Positions 10,198 to 18,410 of a stretch of 64,000 bases of DNA are shown here, piece by piece. Where the stretch lies: contig CP110972.1 of NCBI GenBank assembly GCA_028869255.1, positions 2,361,001 to 2,425,000 of the forward strand. Direction: 5' to 3'. Positions within the stretch are counted from its first letter, which is position 1. Each line of letters begins with the position of its first letter. The translations under genes and the position numbers were made by a program. Under the pieces are notes generated by a model that was not told where the DNA came from, did not search any database, and saw nothing but the letters and a program-made list of their open reading frames with translations. This stretch comes from Pseudomonas poae. Its GTDB lineage: Bacteria; Pseudomonadota; Gammaproteobacteria; Pseudomonadales; Pseudomonadaceae.

Positions 10198-10863
10198 TCA
10201 ACCGGCAGTGCGAAAGGTCAGATTAATCCGTTGTGGGCCCATGACGCTATGCACGCCTTCCTTGATCGGCAGCACCCCATGAAACCGCAGGCGGTCGACC
10301 CCGCCCCAGACCACCACGTCGCCATGAAACAGCGAAACCTTGAGGGGCTTGTCACCGCGCTCATGGCCGCCAAACAGAAATACCGCCGGCAGCCCCAGGG
10401 ACACCGACACCACTGGTTCGCTGTAACGACGTTCGTTCTTGTCCTGGTGCAGGGACATTTTGGCCCCCGGCACATAGCGGTTGATCAGGCAGGCGTCGGG
10501 GGCGAAGTCGATAAACCCGGCCTCTGCCGCCGCCTGTACGGCCAACTGGCGCAAGGCATCCGGCAGGGCGGGCCAGGGCTGCTGACTGCGAGGGTCCAAG
10601 GGCGTGTAGCGATAGCCGGTTGTGTCGCTGGCCCAGCCCAGGTCGCCGCAACTGCTCAAGGCCGCCGACATGGTAAAACCGCCGGGCGTGACCATTTGTC
10701 GAAACGGTGACTGTGCCAGCACACGGCGCAGTTCCGGCAGAAGACGCTCAACCCAGGGTAGGGCATAGCCCCTTAACACGTAGGACTGCTCGCCGATTTG
10801 CTCGCGCCCTGCCGGTTGCTGCAGGGCGTCATCGGCGAACAGGTCGGCGGTGGGGCCGGGCAT
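10198..10863 (-). CDS. alkB: Alpha-ketoglutarate-dependent DNA dealkylase AlkB
   Basis: Fe(II)/2-oxoglutarate dioxygenase that oxidatively removes methyl groups from 1-methyladenine and 3-methylcytosine. 221 residues. Iron ligands are His and Asp in LHQDKNERRYSEP and the distal His in DRLRFHGVLP; the 2-oxoglutarate-binding arginines are in RINLTFR at the C-terminus. The substrate-lid motif TPGGFTMS is also typical. It precedes ada on the same strand, so the pair likely forms one alkylation-damage unit. Confidence 0.95.
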   Translation of the reverse strand: MPGPTADLFADDALQQPAGREQIGEQSYVLRGYALPWVERLLPELRRVLAQSPFRQMVTPGGFTMSAALSSCGDLGWASDTTGYRYTPLDPRSQQPWPALPDALRQLAVQAAAEAGFIDFAPDACLINRYVPGAKMSLHQDKNERRYSEPVVSVSLGLPAVFLFGGHERGDKPLKVSLFHGDVVVWGGVDRLRFHGVLPIKEGVHSVMGPQRINLTFRTAG

Positions 10864-10866
10864 GGC

Positions 10867-11034
10867 TTAGAGCGCCTTGCTCACGTTGATGTCGGTGATT
10901 TCATCACTGGCATCGTGGATTTTTGCCAGGGCTTGCCTGGCCTCTTCCACGCTGTTGGTCTGCAATTGAGCGAACTCAAAGCGGCGTTCGCCGTTGAGCT
11001 TGTATTTGATTACGTATTTGGTGGTAGCGGTCAC
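10867..11034 (-). CDS. Small conserved hypothetical protein (55 aa)
   Basis: A 55-residue frame starting with GTG at 11034, preceded by AGGAAAAA at proper spacing. The protein begins MTATTKYVIKYKLNGERRFEF and ends INVSKAL. It has a regular beta-beta-alpha look (KYVIKYKL, RRFEFAQL, then SVEEARQALAKIHD) and codon use like its neighbours. It lies three bases upstream of the alkB start and may share its transcript. I do not recognise a function. Confidence 0.6.
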   Translation of the reverse strand: MTATTKYVIKYKLNGERRFEFAQLQTNSVEEARQALAKIHDASDEITDINVSKAL

Positions 11035-11059
11035 GGCTTTTTCCTGTGAGGTGTGCGGA

Positions 11060-11362
11060 TCAGCTCAGTTTGGAGCTGGTGCGACGCACGATGCGGATCT
11101 TGTGGGACAGCGTAGGCTTTTTGGTGACGCTGATGGCGCGGCGCGTCACCACGTCCAGGGTGATGTTCCAGAACCCGGTGCTGGGTGCGGTGATCTTGGC
11201 AGGGAATGTGTCGAAGGCTCCACCGTGGTAAGTGTGGCGGCCGCCGTTCTTGAAGCTGCGAAAGTTCGCATCGCTCATCAGGCGAATATTGCAGGTCTGC
11301 GAGCATTCGATGACGACAATGTCTCCCTCGTTGAGGTGCTCGCGCTGGTGGATGAATTTCAT
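11060..11362 (-). CDS. DUF1883 domain protein
   Basis: A 100-residue soluble protein beginning MKFIHQREHLNEGDIVVIECS and containing NIRLMSDANFRSFKNGGRH and PSTGFWNITLD. These are hallmarks of DUF1883, a small beta-rich domain of unknown function common in Pseudomonas. It ends 25 bp before the 55-residue gene on the same strand, so DUF1883, small protein, alkB and ada may be one transcription unit. No role is known. Confidence 0.85.
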   Translation of the reverse strand: MKFIHQREHLNEGDIVVIECSQTCNIRLMSDANFRSFKNGGRHTYHGGAFDTFPAKITAPSTGFWNITLDVVTRRAISVTKKPTLSHKIRIVRRTSSKLS

Positions 11363-11574
11363 GAGGGTGTCTCCAGAAGGGCTTTTTCTGAAAAATCAGA
11401 ACGATACGTAGGTTAAGATAGAGTTTATCAGCCCCAGCGCGTTTATTATCGGCCCGTGTTCAATGGCGTCGACAATTTAAAACAGTTATTTACCGAGTTA
11501 TCAGGGATAAATCCTACGTGGGCGGGAGAAAATTACCATCCCCGCTGTCGTAGGGTCTTTATCGGAGGTTTTGT

Positions 11575-11925
11575 ATGAAGTGGAGTGTGTTGGTTCTGGC
11601 CTTGGCGATAGGTGGATGTGCTTCGGTTGCAGATATCAAGCAGACACCGCCTACGCTGGCAGTCATCTCAGGGAAAAAACCGCAGGAATACGCCGCCTGC
11701 GTCGTGCATAAATTGTCTGCGACACGCCGGCCGCCGCAGATCGAGCCCCACAAAGACGGGATACAGGTGATCGTGCCGCAGAAATTCTCAGCCGACCCAT
11801 CGGCGATTTTCGAGATTGAAGAGCGCTCGAGTGGCAGTAGTATCAAGCTCTACGAGAGCATGTCGAATGTGCCTATCCGTCCGGCTGACGTGAAGAAGGC
11901 CGGTGAAGAGTGCATTTCCGGCTGA
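11575..11925 (+). CDS. Putative lipoprotein
   Basis: A 116-residue protein with a short lipoprotein signal, MKWSVLVLALAIGGCAS, where the lipobox is AIGGC and the lipidated Cys is residue 15. The mature part is small, contains two further cysteines (Cys42 and Cys113) that could pair, and has no domain I recognise. Alanine at +2 predicts outer-membrane sorting. A GGAGG precedes the ATG by seven bases (atcggaggttttgtatg). Confidence 0.75.
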   Translation: MKWSVLVLALAIGGCASVADIKQTPPTLAVISGKKPQEYAACVVHKLSATRRPPQIEPHKDGIQVIVPQKFSADPSAIFEIEERSSGSSIKLYESMSNVPIRPADVKKAGEECISG

Positions 11926-12010
11926 GGCTGAATCCGATAAAAAGCTGACCCTGCCATGCCGCTCAAACCCTGGGTTTGCGCGGCATTTGTCTTTGCCTGG
12001 GAAACCCTTC

Positions 12011-12241
12011 ATGAAACGTGAACATGTCAGAGCCCACCATGCCGAAGGCGATATTTCGGCTACCCATGTCATCCAGAACCCGGCCGACCTGGCTGAATGG
12101 ATTGTATTTTTCAAGAAAAGCGGCGGCCGCAGTTTTTTCCTGGTGGATGAGCAGGACGAAGTAGAGTCATTCCCGCGTCTGGATGACCTGATCGAGACCC
12201 TTCGCGGTCTAGGGATCAAATTTGCCGAGATTCACCTGTAG
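12011..12241 (+). CDS. Small conserved hypothetical protein (76 aa)
   Basis: A 76-residue protein starting MKREHVRAHHAEGDISATH and ending IKFAEIHL. It looks like a compact alpha/beta fold with an acidic middle (DEQDEVESFPRLDDL). An in-frame upstream extension to 11903 overlaps the preceding lipoprotein and has an unlikely composition, so the ATG at 12011 is preferred. Function unknown. Confidence 0.65.
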   Translation: MKREHVRAHHAEGDISATHVIQNPADLAEWIVFFKKSGGRSFFLVDEQDEVESFPRLDDLIETLRGLGIKFAEIHL

Positions 12242-12252
12242 GGCGCTCGCGC

Positions 12253-12534
12253 CTACTTGCAGACCACGACGACACTGCGGCTCTTGAAGTTGCCGACGTC
12301 CTTGCCCAGGGTTTTGTCGTCTTCGCTCAGCGCGGGCGTGCCCTCGGTGCCGACGATGCGATAACCAGTGCCGGCGCAGGACGCGTCGGCCTTTTCGTAG
12401 CAACTGGCCCAGGAATTGGCTTCGCCCGAGCAGTCGATGGTCAGGCCCTGTTCGCCGTTTTTCAGGTAAACGTCAGAGGTGGTCGTGCAGCCGGTGAGCG
12501 CCAGTACCGCAGTCAGTGCCAGAATCTTGTTCAT
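12253..12534 (-). CDS. Putative lipoprotein (93 aa)
   Basis: A 93-residue protein with signal MNKILALTAVLALTGCTTT; the lipobox LTGC puts the lipidated Cys at residue 16. The mature part has four more cysteines (CSGEANSWASCYEKADASC and a terminal VVVVCK), suggesting two disulfides in the periplasm. It resembles short cysteine-containing Pseudomonas lipoproteins of unknown function. It converges on the 76-residue gene with 11 bp between stops. Confidence 0.75.
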   Translation of the reverse strand: MNKILALTAVLALTGCTTTSDVYLKNGEQGLTIDCSGEANSWASCYEKADASCAGTGYRIVGTEGTPALSEDDKTLGKDVGNFKSRSVVVVCK

Positions 12535-12634
12535 GTGAGTTCGTCGTCAAGGGTGTTGGAGGGGAGTACAGACACTGTGGTGGGGCGTTTGCGGAAGATT
12601 ATAGCGATCTGCCACCCAGGTACAGACAATCACA

Positions 12635-12661
12635 AAAAAGCCCCGTTCAACGGGGCTTTTT
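12635..12661. terminator. Bidirectional intrinsic terminator
   Basis: AAAAAAGCCCCG-TTCAA-CGGGGCTTTTT: a GC stem with an A-tract on one side and a T-tract on the other, so it can stop transcription on both strands. It follows the 12679-12864 minus-strand gene. Confidence 0.8.
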
Positions 12662-12678
12662 CAGCACAGCGGCGCGGT

Positions 12679-12864
12679 TTACTTGCCTTTGGGCCGCTTG
12701 CTCGACGCATGGCCTGCTTCATCCACAAACACTTCCGCTACTGCAATAGCTTGTTGTTCGGTCGCGAATGCACCGGCGACGCTGTCGCCGTGGAAGTTGA
12801 TCAAGTGCCAACCGTCCGCTCGCTGTGTGATCAGGTAGCCGTTCACGCCTTTTGGTTCTGACAT
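12679..12864 (-). CDS. Small DUF2188-like protein (61 aa)
   Basis: A 61-residue basic protein reading MSEPKGVNGYLITQRADGW, then HLINFHGDSVAGAFATEQQA and ending SSKRPKGK. The pattern of a WxxI/V strand, a G-A-F-x-T turn and an alanine-rich helix resembles DUF2188 proteins. It is followed by the terminator at 12635-12661. Function unknown. Confidence 0.65.
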   Translation of the reverse strand: MSEPKGVNGYLITQRADGWHLINFHGDSVAGAFATEQQAIAVAEVFVDEAGHASSKRPKGK

Positions 12865-13173
12865 CTATTAACAATCTCGTGGTCTGGTTCAAGGGCCTAA
12901 TGATAGCGCCAAATGCCGCAGGCCCGCGCAAGTTATTCCAGGTCAGTGTTCTGGGTGCAAAAGCATGCTAAAAGGGCTCGGCCCATGGAAACGGCGCGGT
13001 GCAGCAGTTTTGGCCATGCCGGGGGGAGATGCTCTTCGTAAGATCAGCGGAACTTACGCCGACATTTTTTCTCTATGATGACATCGCAACGCCAGCAGGA
13101 CCCATTGTAAGGTGACTGCGGCCTGATTAGACTGCGCCGAATTTCGTACGCACAGCCCTTTGTAAGGACCCAT
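12865..13173. other. Gene-free region upstream of galU
   Basis: About 309 bases with no credible reading frame on either strand. It holds the start of the small minus-strand gene on the left and a candidate galU promoter on the right; nothing else was recognised. Confidence 0.5.
13105..13133 (+). promoter_or_regulatory. Candidate sigma-70 promoter of galU
   Basis: TTGTAA and TAGACT separated by exactly 17 bases, each matching four of six consensus positions, 41 bp before the galU ATG. AAGGA at 13162-13166 is the likely ribosome-binding site. Confidence 0.4.
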
Positions 13174-14013
13174 ATGATCAAGAAATGCTTGTTCCCAGCA
13201 GCCGGTTACGGCACTCGCTTCTTGCCAGCGACCAAGGCCATGCCCAAAGAGATGCTGCCGGTGGTGAACAAGCCACTGATTCAGTACGGCGTCGAAGAAG
13301 CACTGGATGCCGGTCTGAACGAAATCTCCATCGTGACCGGCCGTGGTAAGCGCGCACTGGAAGACCACTTCGACATCAGCTACGAGCTGGAAAACCAGAT
13401 CAAGGGCACCGACAAGGAAAAGTACCTGGTTGGTATCCGCAAACTGCTGGACGAGTGCTCGTTCTCCTACACTCGTCAGACCCAGATGAAAGGCCTCGGC
13501 CACGCCATCCTCACCGGCCGCCCGCTGATCGGTGACGAACCGTTCGCCGTGGTACTGGCGGATGACCTGTGCGTGAACCTGGAAGGCGACGGCGTGCTGA
13601 CCCAGATGGTCAAGCTCTACCAGAAATACCGTTGCACCATCGTCGCGGTCATGGAAGTGAACCCGACCGAAACCAACAAGTACGGGGTTATCGCCGGCGA
13701 CGACATTGGTGATGGCCTGATCCGCGTACGTGACATGGTTGAAAAGCCAGCACCGGAAGACGCGCCTTCGAACCTGGCGATCATCGGTCGTTACATCCTG
13801 ACCCCGGACATCTTCAAGCTGATCGAAGAAACCGAGCCAGGCAAAGGCGGCGAGATCCAGATCACCGACGCCCTGCTCAAGCAAGCCAAAGACGGTTGCG
13901 TGATTGCCTACAAATTCAAGGGCCAGCGTTTCGACTGCGGCGGCGCTGAAGGCTACATCGAAGCGACCAACTTCTGCTACGAGCACTTCTACAAGACTGG
14001 CAAGGCTTACTGA
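13174..14013 (+). CDS. galU: UTP-glucose-1-phosphate uridylyltransferase GalU
   Basis: Makes UDP-glucose from UTP and glucose-1-phosphate, feeding LPS, trehalose and exopolysaccharide synthesis in the cytoplasm. 279 residues, the usual Pseudomonas length. The nucleotide-binding start is AAGYGTRFLPATKAMPKEML; also visible are NKPLIQYGVEEA, the metal-binding loop VLADDLC, and VEKP with the GGEIQITDAL block. An intrinsic terminator follows directly, so it is probably monocistronic. Confidence 0.97.
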   Translation: MIKKCLFPAAGYGTRFLPATKAMPKEMLPVVNKPLIQYGVEEALDAGLNEISIVTGRGKRALEDHFDISYELENQIKGTDKEKYLVGIRKLLDECSFSYTRQTQMKGLGHAILTGRPLIGDEPFAVVLADDLCVNLEGDGVLTQMVKLYQKYRCTIVAVMEVNPTETNKYGVIAGDDIGDGLIRVRDMVEKPAPEDAPSNLAIIGRYILTPDIFKLIEETEPGKGGEIQITDALLKQAKDGCVIAYKFKGQRFDCGGAEGYIEATNFCYEHFYKTGKAY

Positions 14014-14035
14014 TTCACGTTTGCCTGACTGCTCT

Positions 14036-14062
14036 AAAAAAGCCACCTTCGGGTGGCTTTTT
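14036..14062 (+). terminator. Intrinsic terminator of galU
   Basis: AAAAAAGCCACC-TTC-GGGTGGCTTTTT just after the galU stop; a GCCACC stem with flanking A and T tracts. Confidence 0.85.
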
Positions 14063-14116
14063 CGTTTTTCAGCCCCATCTAAGTCGGTATGCTGATGTCC
14101 TGCCGAGGAGAGTGAA

Positions 14117-15475
14117 ATGGCCTACGATTTTGACTTGTATGTAATTGGCGCCGGTTCAGGCGGTGTTCGTGCGGCGCGCTTCGCCGCAGGCTTTGGCGCC
14201 AAGGTGGCTGTCGCGGAAAGCCGCTACCTGGGCGGCACCTGCGTAAACGTTGGCTGTGTGCCGAAAAAACTGTTGGTCTACGGCGCGCATTTCGCCGAAG
14301 ATTTCGAGCAGGCCAGCGGGTTTGGCTGGTCTTTGGGTGAGGCCAATTTTGACTGGGCCACCTTGATCGCCAATAAAGACCGCGAGATCAATCGCCTCAA
14401 CGGCATCTATCGCAACCTGCTGGTCAACAGCGGCGTGACCCTGCATGAGGGGCATGCGCGCCTGGTTGATCCGCACCAGGTGGAAATCAACGGTGAGCGC
14501 TTCACCGCCAAGCACATCCTGATCGCGACCGGTGGCTGGCCACAGATTCCCGAGATTCCTGGGCGTGAGCATGCCATCGGCTCCAACGAGGCGTTTTTCC
14601 TCAAAGAGCTGCCCAAGCGCGTACTGGTGGTGGGCGGCGGTTACATTGCCGTCGAGTTCGCCGGGATTTTCCATGGCCTGGGGGCGCACACCACGCTGTT
14701 GTATCGCGGTGATCTGTTCCTGCGCGGCTTTGATGGCTCGGTGCGCACGCACTTGAAGGAAGAGCTGACCAAACGCGGCCTGGACTTGCAGTTCAACGCT
14801 GATATAGAGCGCATCGACAAGCAGGCGGATGGCAGTCTCAAGGCCACCTTGAAAGACGGCCGTGTGCTGGAAGCCGACTGTGTGTTCTATGCGACCGGTC
14901 GCCGTCCGATGCTCGACAACCTCGGGTTGGAAAACACCGGCGTCAAACTCGACAAGCGTGGCTTCGTCGAGGTCGACGACCGGTACCAGACCGCCGAATC
15001 GTCGATCCTGGCCATCGGTGACGTCATCGGCCGTGTGCAACTGACGCCGGTTGCCTTGGCTGAGGGCATGGCCGTTGCGCGTCGCCTGTTCAAGCCTGAG
15101 CAATATCGCCCGGTGGACTACGCGATGATCCCGACGGCAGTGTTCAGCCTGCCGAACATCGGCACCGTCGGCCTGACCGAAGAAGAAGCCAAAGACCAGG
15201 GCCACAAGGTGCAGATCTTTGAAAGCCGTTTTCGGCCAATGAAGCTGACCCTCACCGATTGCCAGGAAAAAACCCTGATGAAGCTGGTGGTCGACGCCGA
15301 CACCGACAAGGTCTTGGGCTGCCACATGGTCGGCCCGGACGCCGGTGAAATCGTGCAGGGCCTGGCGGTCGCGCTCAAGGCGGGCGCGACCAAGCAGCAT
15401 TTCGATGAAACCATCGGCGTGCACCCGACGGCGGCGGAAGAGTTCGTCACCATGCGTACGCCTGTGGCGAGTTGA
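14117..15475 (+). CDS. gor: Glutathione-disulfide reductase Gor
   Basis: FAD/NADPH enzyme that keeps glutathione reduced. 452 residues. The FAD loop is [20 protein letters not shown]; the redox-active pair is in [13 protein letters not shown]; the NADP(H) loop [11 protein letters not shown] is followed by two arginines ([11 protein letters not shown]) that select NADPH over NADH. The C-terminal [10 protein letters not shown] carries the His-Glu dyad that protonates the thiolate. GGAGAG lies before the ATG. Its stop abuts the convergent KfrA-like gene, and ahpCF lie 2-5 kb downstream, giving an oxidative-stress neighbourhood. Confidence 0.95.
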   Translation: MAYDFDLYVIGAGSGGVRAARFAAGFGAKVAVAESRYLGGTCVNVGCVPKKLLVYGAHFAEDFEQASGFGWSLGEANFDWATLIANKDREINRLNGIYRNLLVNSGVTLHEGHARLVDPHQVEINGERFTAKHILIATGGWPQIPEIPGREHAIGSNEAFFLKELPKRVLVVGGGYIAVEFAGIFHGLGAHTTLLYRGDLFLRGFDGSVRTHLKEELTKRGLDLQFNADIERIDKQADGSLKATLKDGRVLEADCVFYATGRRPMLDNLGLENTGVKLDKRGFVEVDDRYQTAESSILAIGDVIGRVQLTPVALAEGMAVARRLFKPEQYRPVDYAMIPTAVFSLPNIGTVGLTEEEAKDQGHKVQIFESRFRPMKLTLTDCQEKTLMKLVVDADTDKVLGCHMVGPDAGEIVQGLAVALKAGATKQHFDETIGVHPTAAEEFVTMRTPVAS

Positions 15476-16483
15476 TCACGCCTGGGGCGTAGCCTCTGAC
15501 GCCGTTGCAACGACGGCGGCCAGGCGCAATGCCTCGACCTGGGCCTGGGCCTTTATAAAGTCCAGCTCCAGGGCTTTGTGGGTGTGTTGCTGTTCGATCA
15601 GTGCGTCCTGGCGCGACTGGCTTTCCAGCGTAGCTACCCGCAAGCGCTCTTGCAGCAGGGTGCGCTCGCTGTCAATCAGGCTAATCTGTTCGCTCAACTT
15701 GAGCTGCTGCGCCTGGTCCTTGCGGGATTGCTCCTGCAGGGCGGTCAATTCCTTCACCGTTACTCGGTGCTCAATCAGCAGCCGCTCGTTGTCGCGGTGC
15801 AGTTGGGTGATTTCATCCTGGCGCACCATGGCGCTTTGCTGGGCCTGACGCAATTCGGCCTGTAGCTGTTGCAACTGCCCCTCATGTCGGCGTTGCTCTT
15901 GCTCGCGCTGTTCCTTGATTGCATTGCGGTAGTGCTCAAGGGCGTCGCGGGCGTGCAGGTGCTTTTCTTCCAGCGAACGAATCTGCTCGTCCTTGTCATT
16001 GATCCGCAGTTCGTAATCGCTGCACGCCTGGCTGAGCCCGGCGTTACGGGTTTGCTCGGTCTGCAGGCTGGTGCTGGCGGTTTGCAGGGCGGCGCTTTGT
16101 TCTGCCAAGGCTACGGCCTGTATCTCGAATTGCTGTTTGAGTTGGCTGTGAGCCTCTTCAAGCGCTTCAACCTGAGCGAGCAGGGCGGCTTTTTGTTGCT
16201 CGAACTGTGCGAGAGCCAGATCGATGGGCTCCTGGGCCTTGTCTTTCAAGCGCTGTGCCAACCGTGCCACTAGCTCGCCAAGCTCATCGTCGATAGGCGC
16301 TTCGGTAATGGCTAGGCGATTTTCGCTCTCGTCCAGCTCCTTCAAATAGCGGTGAATCGTGGTTTTAGAGCCGGTATTGCCCATTTCGATGCGTACGGCA
16401 TCGATGCTTGGGTTCTCGCCACGGGCGAGGATCGCCAGGCGTGCCGTTTGAACTACTGCTTTATTAATGCCGCCGCGAGCCAT
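15476..16483 (-). CDS. KfrA-like DNA-binding coiled-coil protein
   Basis: A 335-residue protein. Residues 1-60 resemble the KfrA N-terminal DNA-binding domain (RGGINKAVVQTARLAILARG, then IDAVRIEMGNTGSKTTIHRYL); from about residue 75 to 320 it is one long Glu/Gln/Leu-rich coiled coil. KfrA proteins of plasmids such as RK2 bind palindromes in their own promoter and assist maintenance. Here the gene is chromosomal and divergent from a tyrosine recombinase, with a 20-bp palindrome 32 bp ahead of its start. Autoregulation is likely by analogy; whether it also affects the recombinase is unknown. Confidence 0.8.
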   Translation of the reverse strand: MARGGINKAVVQTARLAILARGENPSIDAVRIEMGNTGSKTTIHRYLKELDESENRLAITEAPIDDELGELVARLAQRLKDKAQEPIDLALAQFEQQKAALLAQVEALEEAHSQLKQQFEIQAVALAEQSAALQTASTSLQTEQTRNAGLSQACSDYELRINDKDEQIRSLEEKHLHARDALEHYRNAIKEQREQEQRRHEGQLQQLQAELRQAQQSAMVRQDEITQLHRDNERLLIEHRVTVKELTALQEQSRKDQAQQLKLSEQISLIDSERTLLQERLRVATLESQSRQDALIEQQHTHKALELDFIKAQAQVEALRLAAVVATASEATPQA

Positions 16484-16514
16484 GGGGTCTCCGTCGATTT
16501 AGTACTGTGGTATG

Positions 16515-16534
16515 TAGTATGTATTTACATACTA
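16515..16534. promoter_or_regulatory. 20-bp perfect palindrome before the KfrA-like gene
   Basis: TAGTATGTA-TT-TACATACTA, nine-base arms with a two-base centre, in the 170-bp spacer between the KfrA-like and recombinase genes. Symmetry and position suit an operator for the KfrA-like protein; a recombinase core site is an alternative. Confidence 0.6.
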
Positions 16535-16576
16535 TAACACGAATAAAAACACCTTTAAATTCATGATTTAACACAT

Positions 16577-16597
16577 GGGATATTGGCGTATTATCCC
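16577..16597. promoter_or_regulatory. Inverted repeat upstream of the tyrosine recombinase gene
   Basis: GGGATA-N9-TATCCC, flanked outside by ACACAT and GTGTC so the imperfect symmetry extends further. It lies about 57 bp before the recombinase ATG. Six-base arms with a nine-base spacer would also suit a tyrosine-recombinase core site; no experimental support. Confidence 0.4.
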
Positions 16598-16653
16598 GTG
16601 TCATAGCCGGTTTAATCCGCCAAGCACCCTGTAGCAGTACGAATAGGCCTTTC

Positions 16654-17586
16654 ATGAGCGATCTGGATCGTTACCTCGACGCCGCCACCCGCGACAACAC
16701 GCGCCGCAGTTATCGTGCAGCCATTGAGCACTTCGAGGTGAGTTGGGGCGGGTTCCTGCCGGCCACCAGCGACAGCGTGGCGCGCTACCTGGTGGCGCAC
16801 GCCGGGGTGTTGGCGGTGAACACCTTGAAGCTGCGGCTCTCGGCGTTGGCGCAGTGGCACACCAGCCAGGGTTTTTCCGACCCCACCAAGGCGCCGGTGG
16901 TGCGTAAGGTGCTCAAGGGGATTCGGGCGGTGCACCCGGCGCGGGAGAAGCAAGCCGAGCCGTTGCAGCTCAGGCACTTGGAGCAGGTCGTGGCGTTTCT
17001 GGAGGCGGACGCGAAAGAAGCGAGCGCCGTCCAGGACCATCCTCGACTGCTGCGTGCCAAGCGCGACACAGCGTTGATCCTGCTGGGCTTCTGGCGCGGC
17101 TTTCGCAGCGATGAGCTGTGCCGCTTGGCTATCGAACATGTACACGCCACGCCGGGGGCGGGGATCAGCCTGTACCTGCCGCGTAGCAAAAGTGACCGCG
17201 ACAACCTCGGCAAGACCTACCAGACCCCGGCGCTGCTGCGCCTGTGCCCGGTGCAGGCTTACGGCGATTGGCTCAGCGCTTCGGCTCTGGTGCGCGGGCC
17301 GGTGTTTCGCGGCATCGATCGCTGGGGCAATCTGGGCGAGGAGGGCTTGCACCCCAACAGTGTGATTCCGTTGTTGCGCCACGCCCTGGAGCGCGCCGGC
17401 ATCCCCGCCGAGCAATACACCAGCCACTCGCTGCGCCGGGGCTTTGCCACCTGGGCGCACAGCAGCGGCTGGGATTTGAAGTCATTGATGAGTTACGTCG
17501 GTTGGAGCGACATGAAATCCGCCATGCGCTATGTTGAAGCGACGCCCTTTCTTGGCATGACCCTGGCGACTCAACCGCTGCTTTGA
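16654..17586 (+). CDS. Site-specific tyrosine recombinase (phage integrase family)
   Basis: A 310-residue recombinase with an N-terminal SAM-like core-binding domain (about 1-100) and a catalytic domain. Catalytic residues seen are Arg in GFWRGFRSDELCRL, Lys in RSKSDRDNLG, His and Arg in TSHSLRRGFATWAH, and the nucleophile Tyr in SAMRYVEATPF, with Trp in YVGWSD at the HxxR...H/W position. There are no phage genes, excisionase or att-flanked island around it: it sits between gor and ahpC beside the KfrA-like gene. It therefore looks like a resident pair rather than prophage debris. Substrate site unknown. Confidence 0.88.
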   Translation: MSDLDRYLDAATRDNTRRSYRAAIEHFEVSWGGFLPATSDSVARYLVAHAGVLAVNTLKLRLSALAQWHTSQGFSDPTKAPVVRKVLKGIRAVHPAREKQAEPLQLRHLEQVVAFLEADAKEASAVQDHPRLLRAKRDTALILLGFWRGFRSDELCRLAIEHVHATPGAGISLYLPRSKSDRDNLGKTYQTPALLRLCPVQAYGDWLSASALVRGPVFRGIDRWGNLGEEGLHPNSVIPLLRHALERAGIPAEQYTSHSLRRGFATWAHSSGWDLKSLMSYVGWSDMKSAMRYVEATPFLGMTLATQPLL

Positions 17587-17613
17587 GATTTCTTCTATTA
17601 ATACAGTTACCTG

Positions 17614-17650
17614 ATAGGGAAAACCAATCGTCAGCATCAGGTTTGCCAAT
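17614..17650 (+). promoter_or_regulatory. OxyR-type binding site upstream of ahpC
   Basis: Four tetranucleotides at exact seven-base spacing: ATAG-N7-CAAT-N7-ATCA-N7-CAAT. This is the OxyR pattern ATAG-N7-CTAT-N7-ATAG-N7-CTAT with moderate matches. It lies 70 bp before the ahpC ATG, the expected place for peroxide-induced activation. Confidence 0.65.
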
Positions 17651-17719
17651 GAGCCATCGGCCGAGAGAGTGGGTAGGATTCACCTCATCAACTTCTTAAC
17701 CCCTGACGGAGAGTCAACG

Positions 17720-18283
17720 ATGCCTATCATCAACAGCCAAGTAAAACCGTTCAAAGCTACCGCATACAAAAACGGCAACTTCGTAGACGTGTCGGACGCT
17801 GACCTGAAAGGCAAATGGTCCGTAGTCTTCTTCTACCCAGCCGACTTCACCTTCGTATGCCCAACCGAGCTGGAAGACCTGGCTGATAACTACGCCGAAT
17901 TCCAGAAACTGGGCGTCGAAATCTACAGCGTTTCCACCGACACCCACTTTGCCCACGCTGCCTGGCACAACACTTCGCCAGCCATCGGCAAAATCCAGTA
18001 CACCATGATCGGCGACCCAACCCTGACCATCTCCCGCAACTTCGACGTGCTGATCGAAGAAGCTGGCCTGGCAGACCGCGGTACTTTCGTAATCAACCCG
18101 GAAGGTCAGATCAAGATCGTTGAACTGAACGACGGCGGTGTTGGCCGTGACGCTTCCGAGCTGCTGCGCAAAATCAAGGCTGCCCAGTACGTTGCTGCCC
18201 ACCCAGGCGAAGTGTGCCCAGCCAAGTGGAAAGAAGGCGAAGCCACCCTGGCTCCGTCCCTGGACCTGGTCGGCAAGATCTAA
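17720..18283 (+). CDS. ahpC: Alkyl hydroperoxide reductase peroxidase subunit AhpC
   Basis: Typical 2-Cys peroxiredoxin that reduces H2O2 and organic hydroperoxides, recycled by AhpF. 187 residues from ATG 17720, preceded by GGAGAG; an in-frame upstream extension is not used by the family. The peroxidatic Cys47 is in [11 protein letters not shown] and the resolving Cys in [10 protein letters not shown] near the C-terminus. Codon use is strongly biased (few rare codons), as expected of an abundant protein. An OxyR-type site lies upstream, and ahpF follows after a terminator-like hairpin. Confidence 0.97.
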   Translation: MPIINSQVKPFKATAYKNGNFVDVSDADLKGKWSVVFFYPADFTFVCPTELEDLADNYAEFQKLGVEIYSVSTDTHFAHAAWHNTSPAIGKIQYTMIGDPTLTISRNFDVLIEEAGLADRGTFVINPEGQIKIVELNDGGVGRDASELLRKIKAAQYVAAHPGEVCPAKWKEGEATLAPSLDLVGKI

Positions 18284-18340
18284 GTCTGTGAAGTATCAAG
18301 GGCGGGAATCCGCACTTAAGTAAGCTGCATCCGCCCCCAA

Positions 18341-18374
18341 AACGCCCGGGCGAGATTCGCTCGGGCGTTTTTTT
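18341..18374 (+). terminator. Intrinsic terminator between ahpC and ahpF
   Basis: AACGCCCGGGCGA-GATT-CGCTCGGGCGTT followed by seven T. A strong 12-13 bp stem with one mismatch; it should attenuate readthrough so that AhpC is made in excess of AhpF. Confidence 0.85.
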
Positions 18375-18410
18375 GTCTGCAATAAACCGAATTAATAGGA
18401 AATCGCCCGT

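Noticed and set aside
14156..15424. Long minus-strand frame opposite gor as a gene
   Set aside because: It is the antisense shadow of a well-supported, conserved gene; its His/Gln/Val-rich composition is typical of antisense frames in GC-rich DNA. The same holds for frames opposite the hybrid kinase (45411-46592) and the thiolase/SDR (56684-58333).
16654..17586. Prophage or genomic island at the tyrosine recombinase
   Set aside because: No phage structural genes, excisionase, tRNA target or direct repeats surround it; flanking genes are housekeeping and codon use is uniform.
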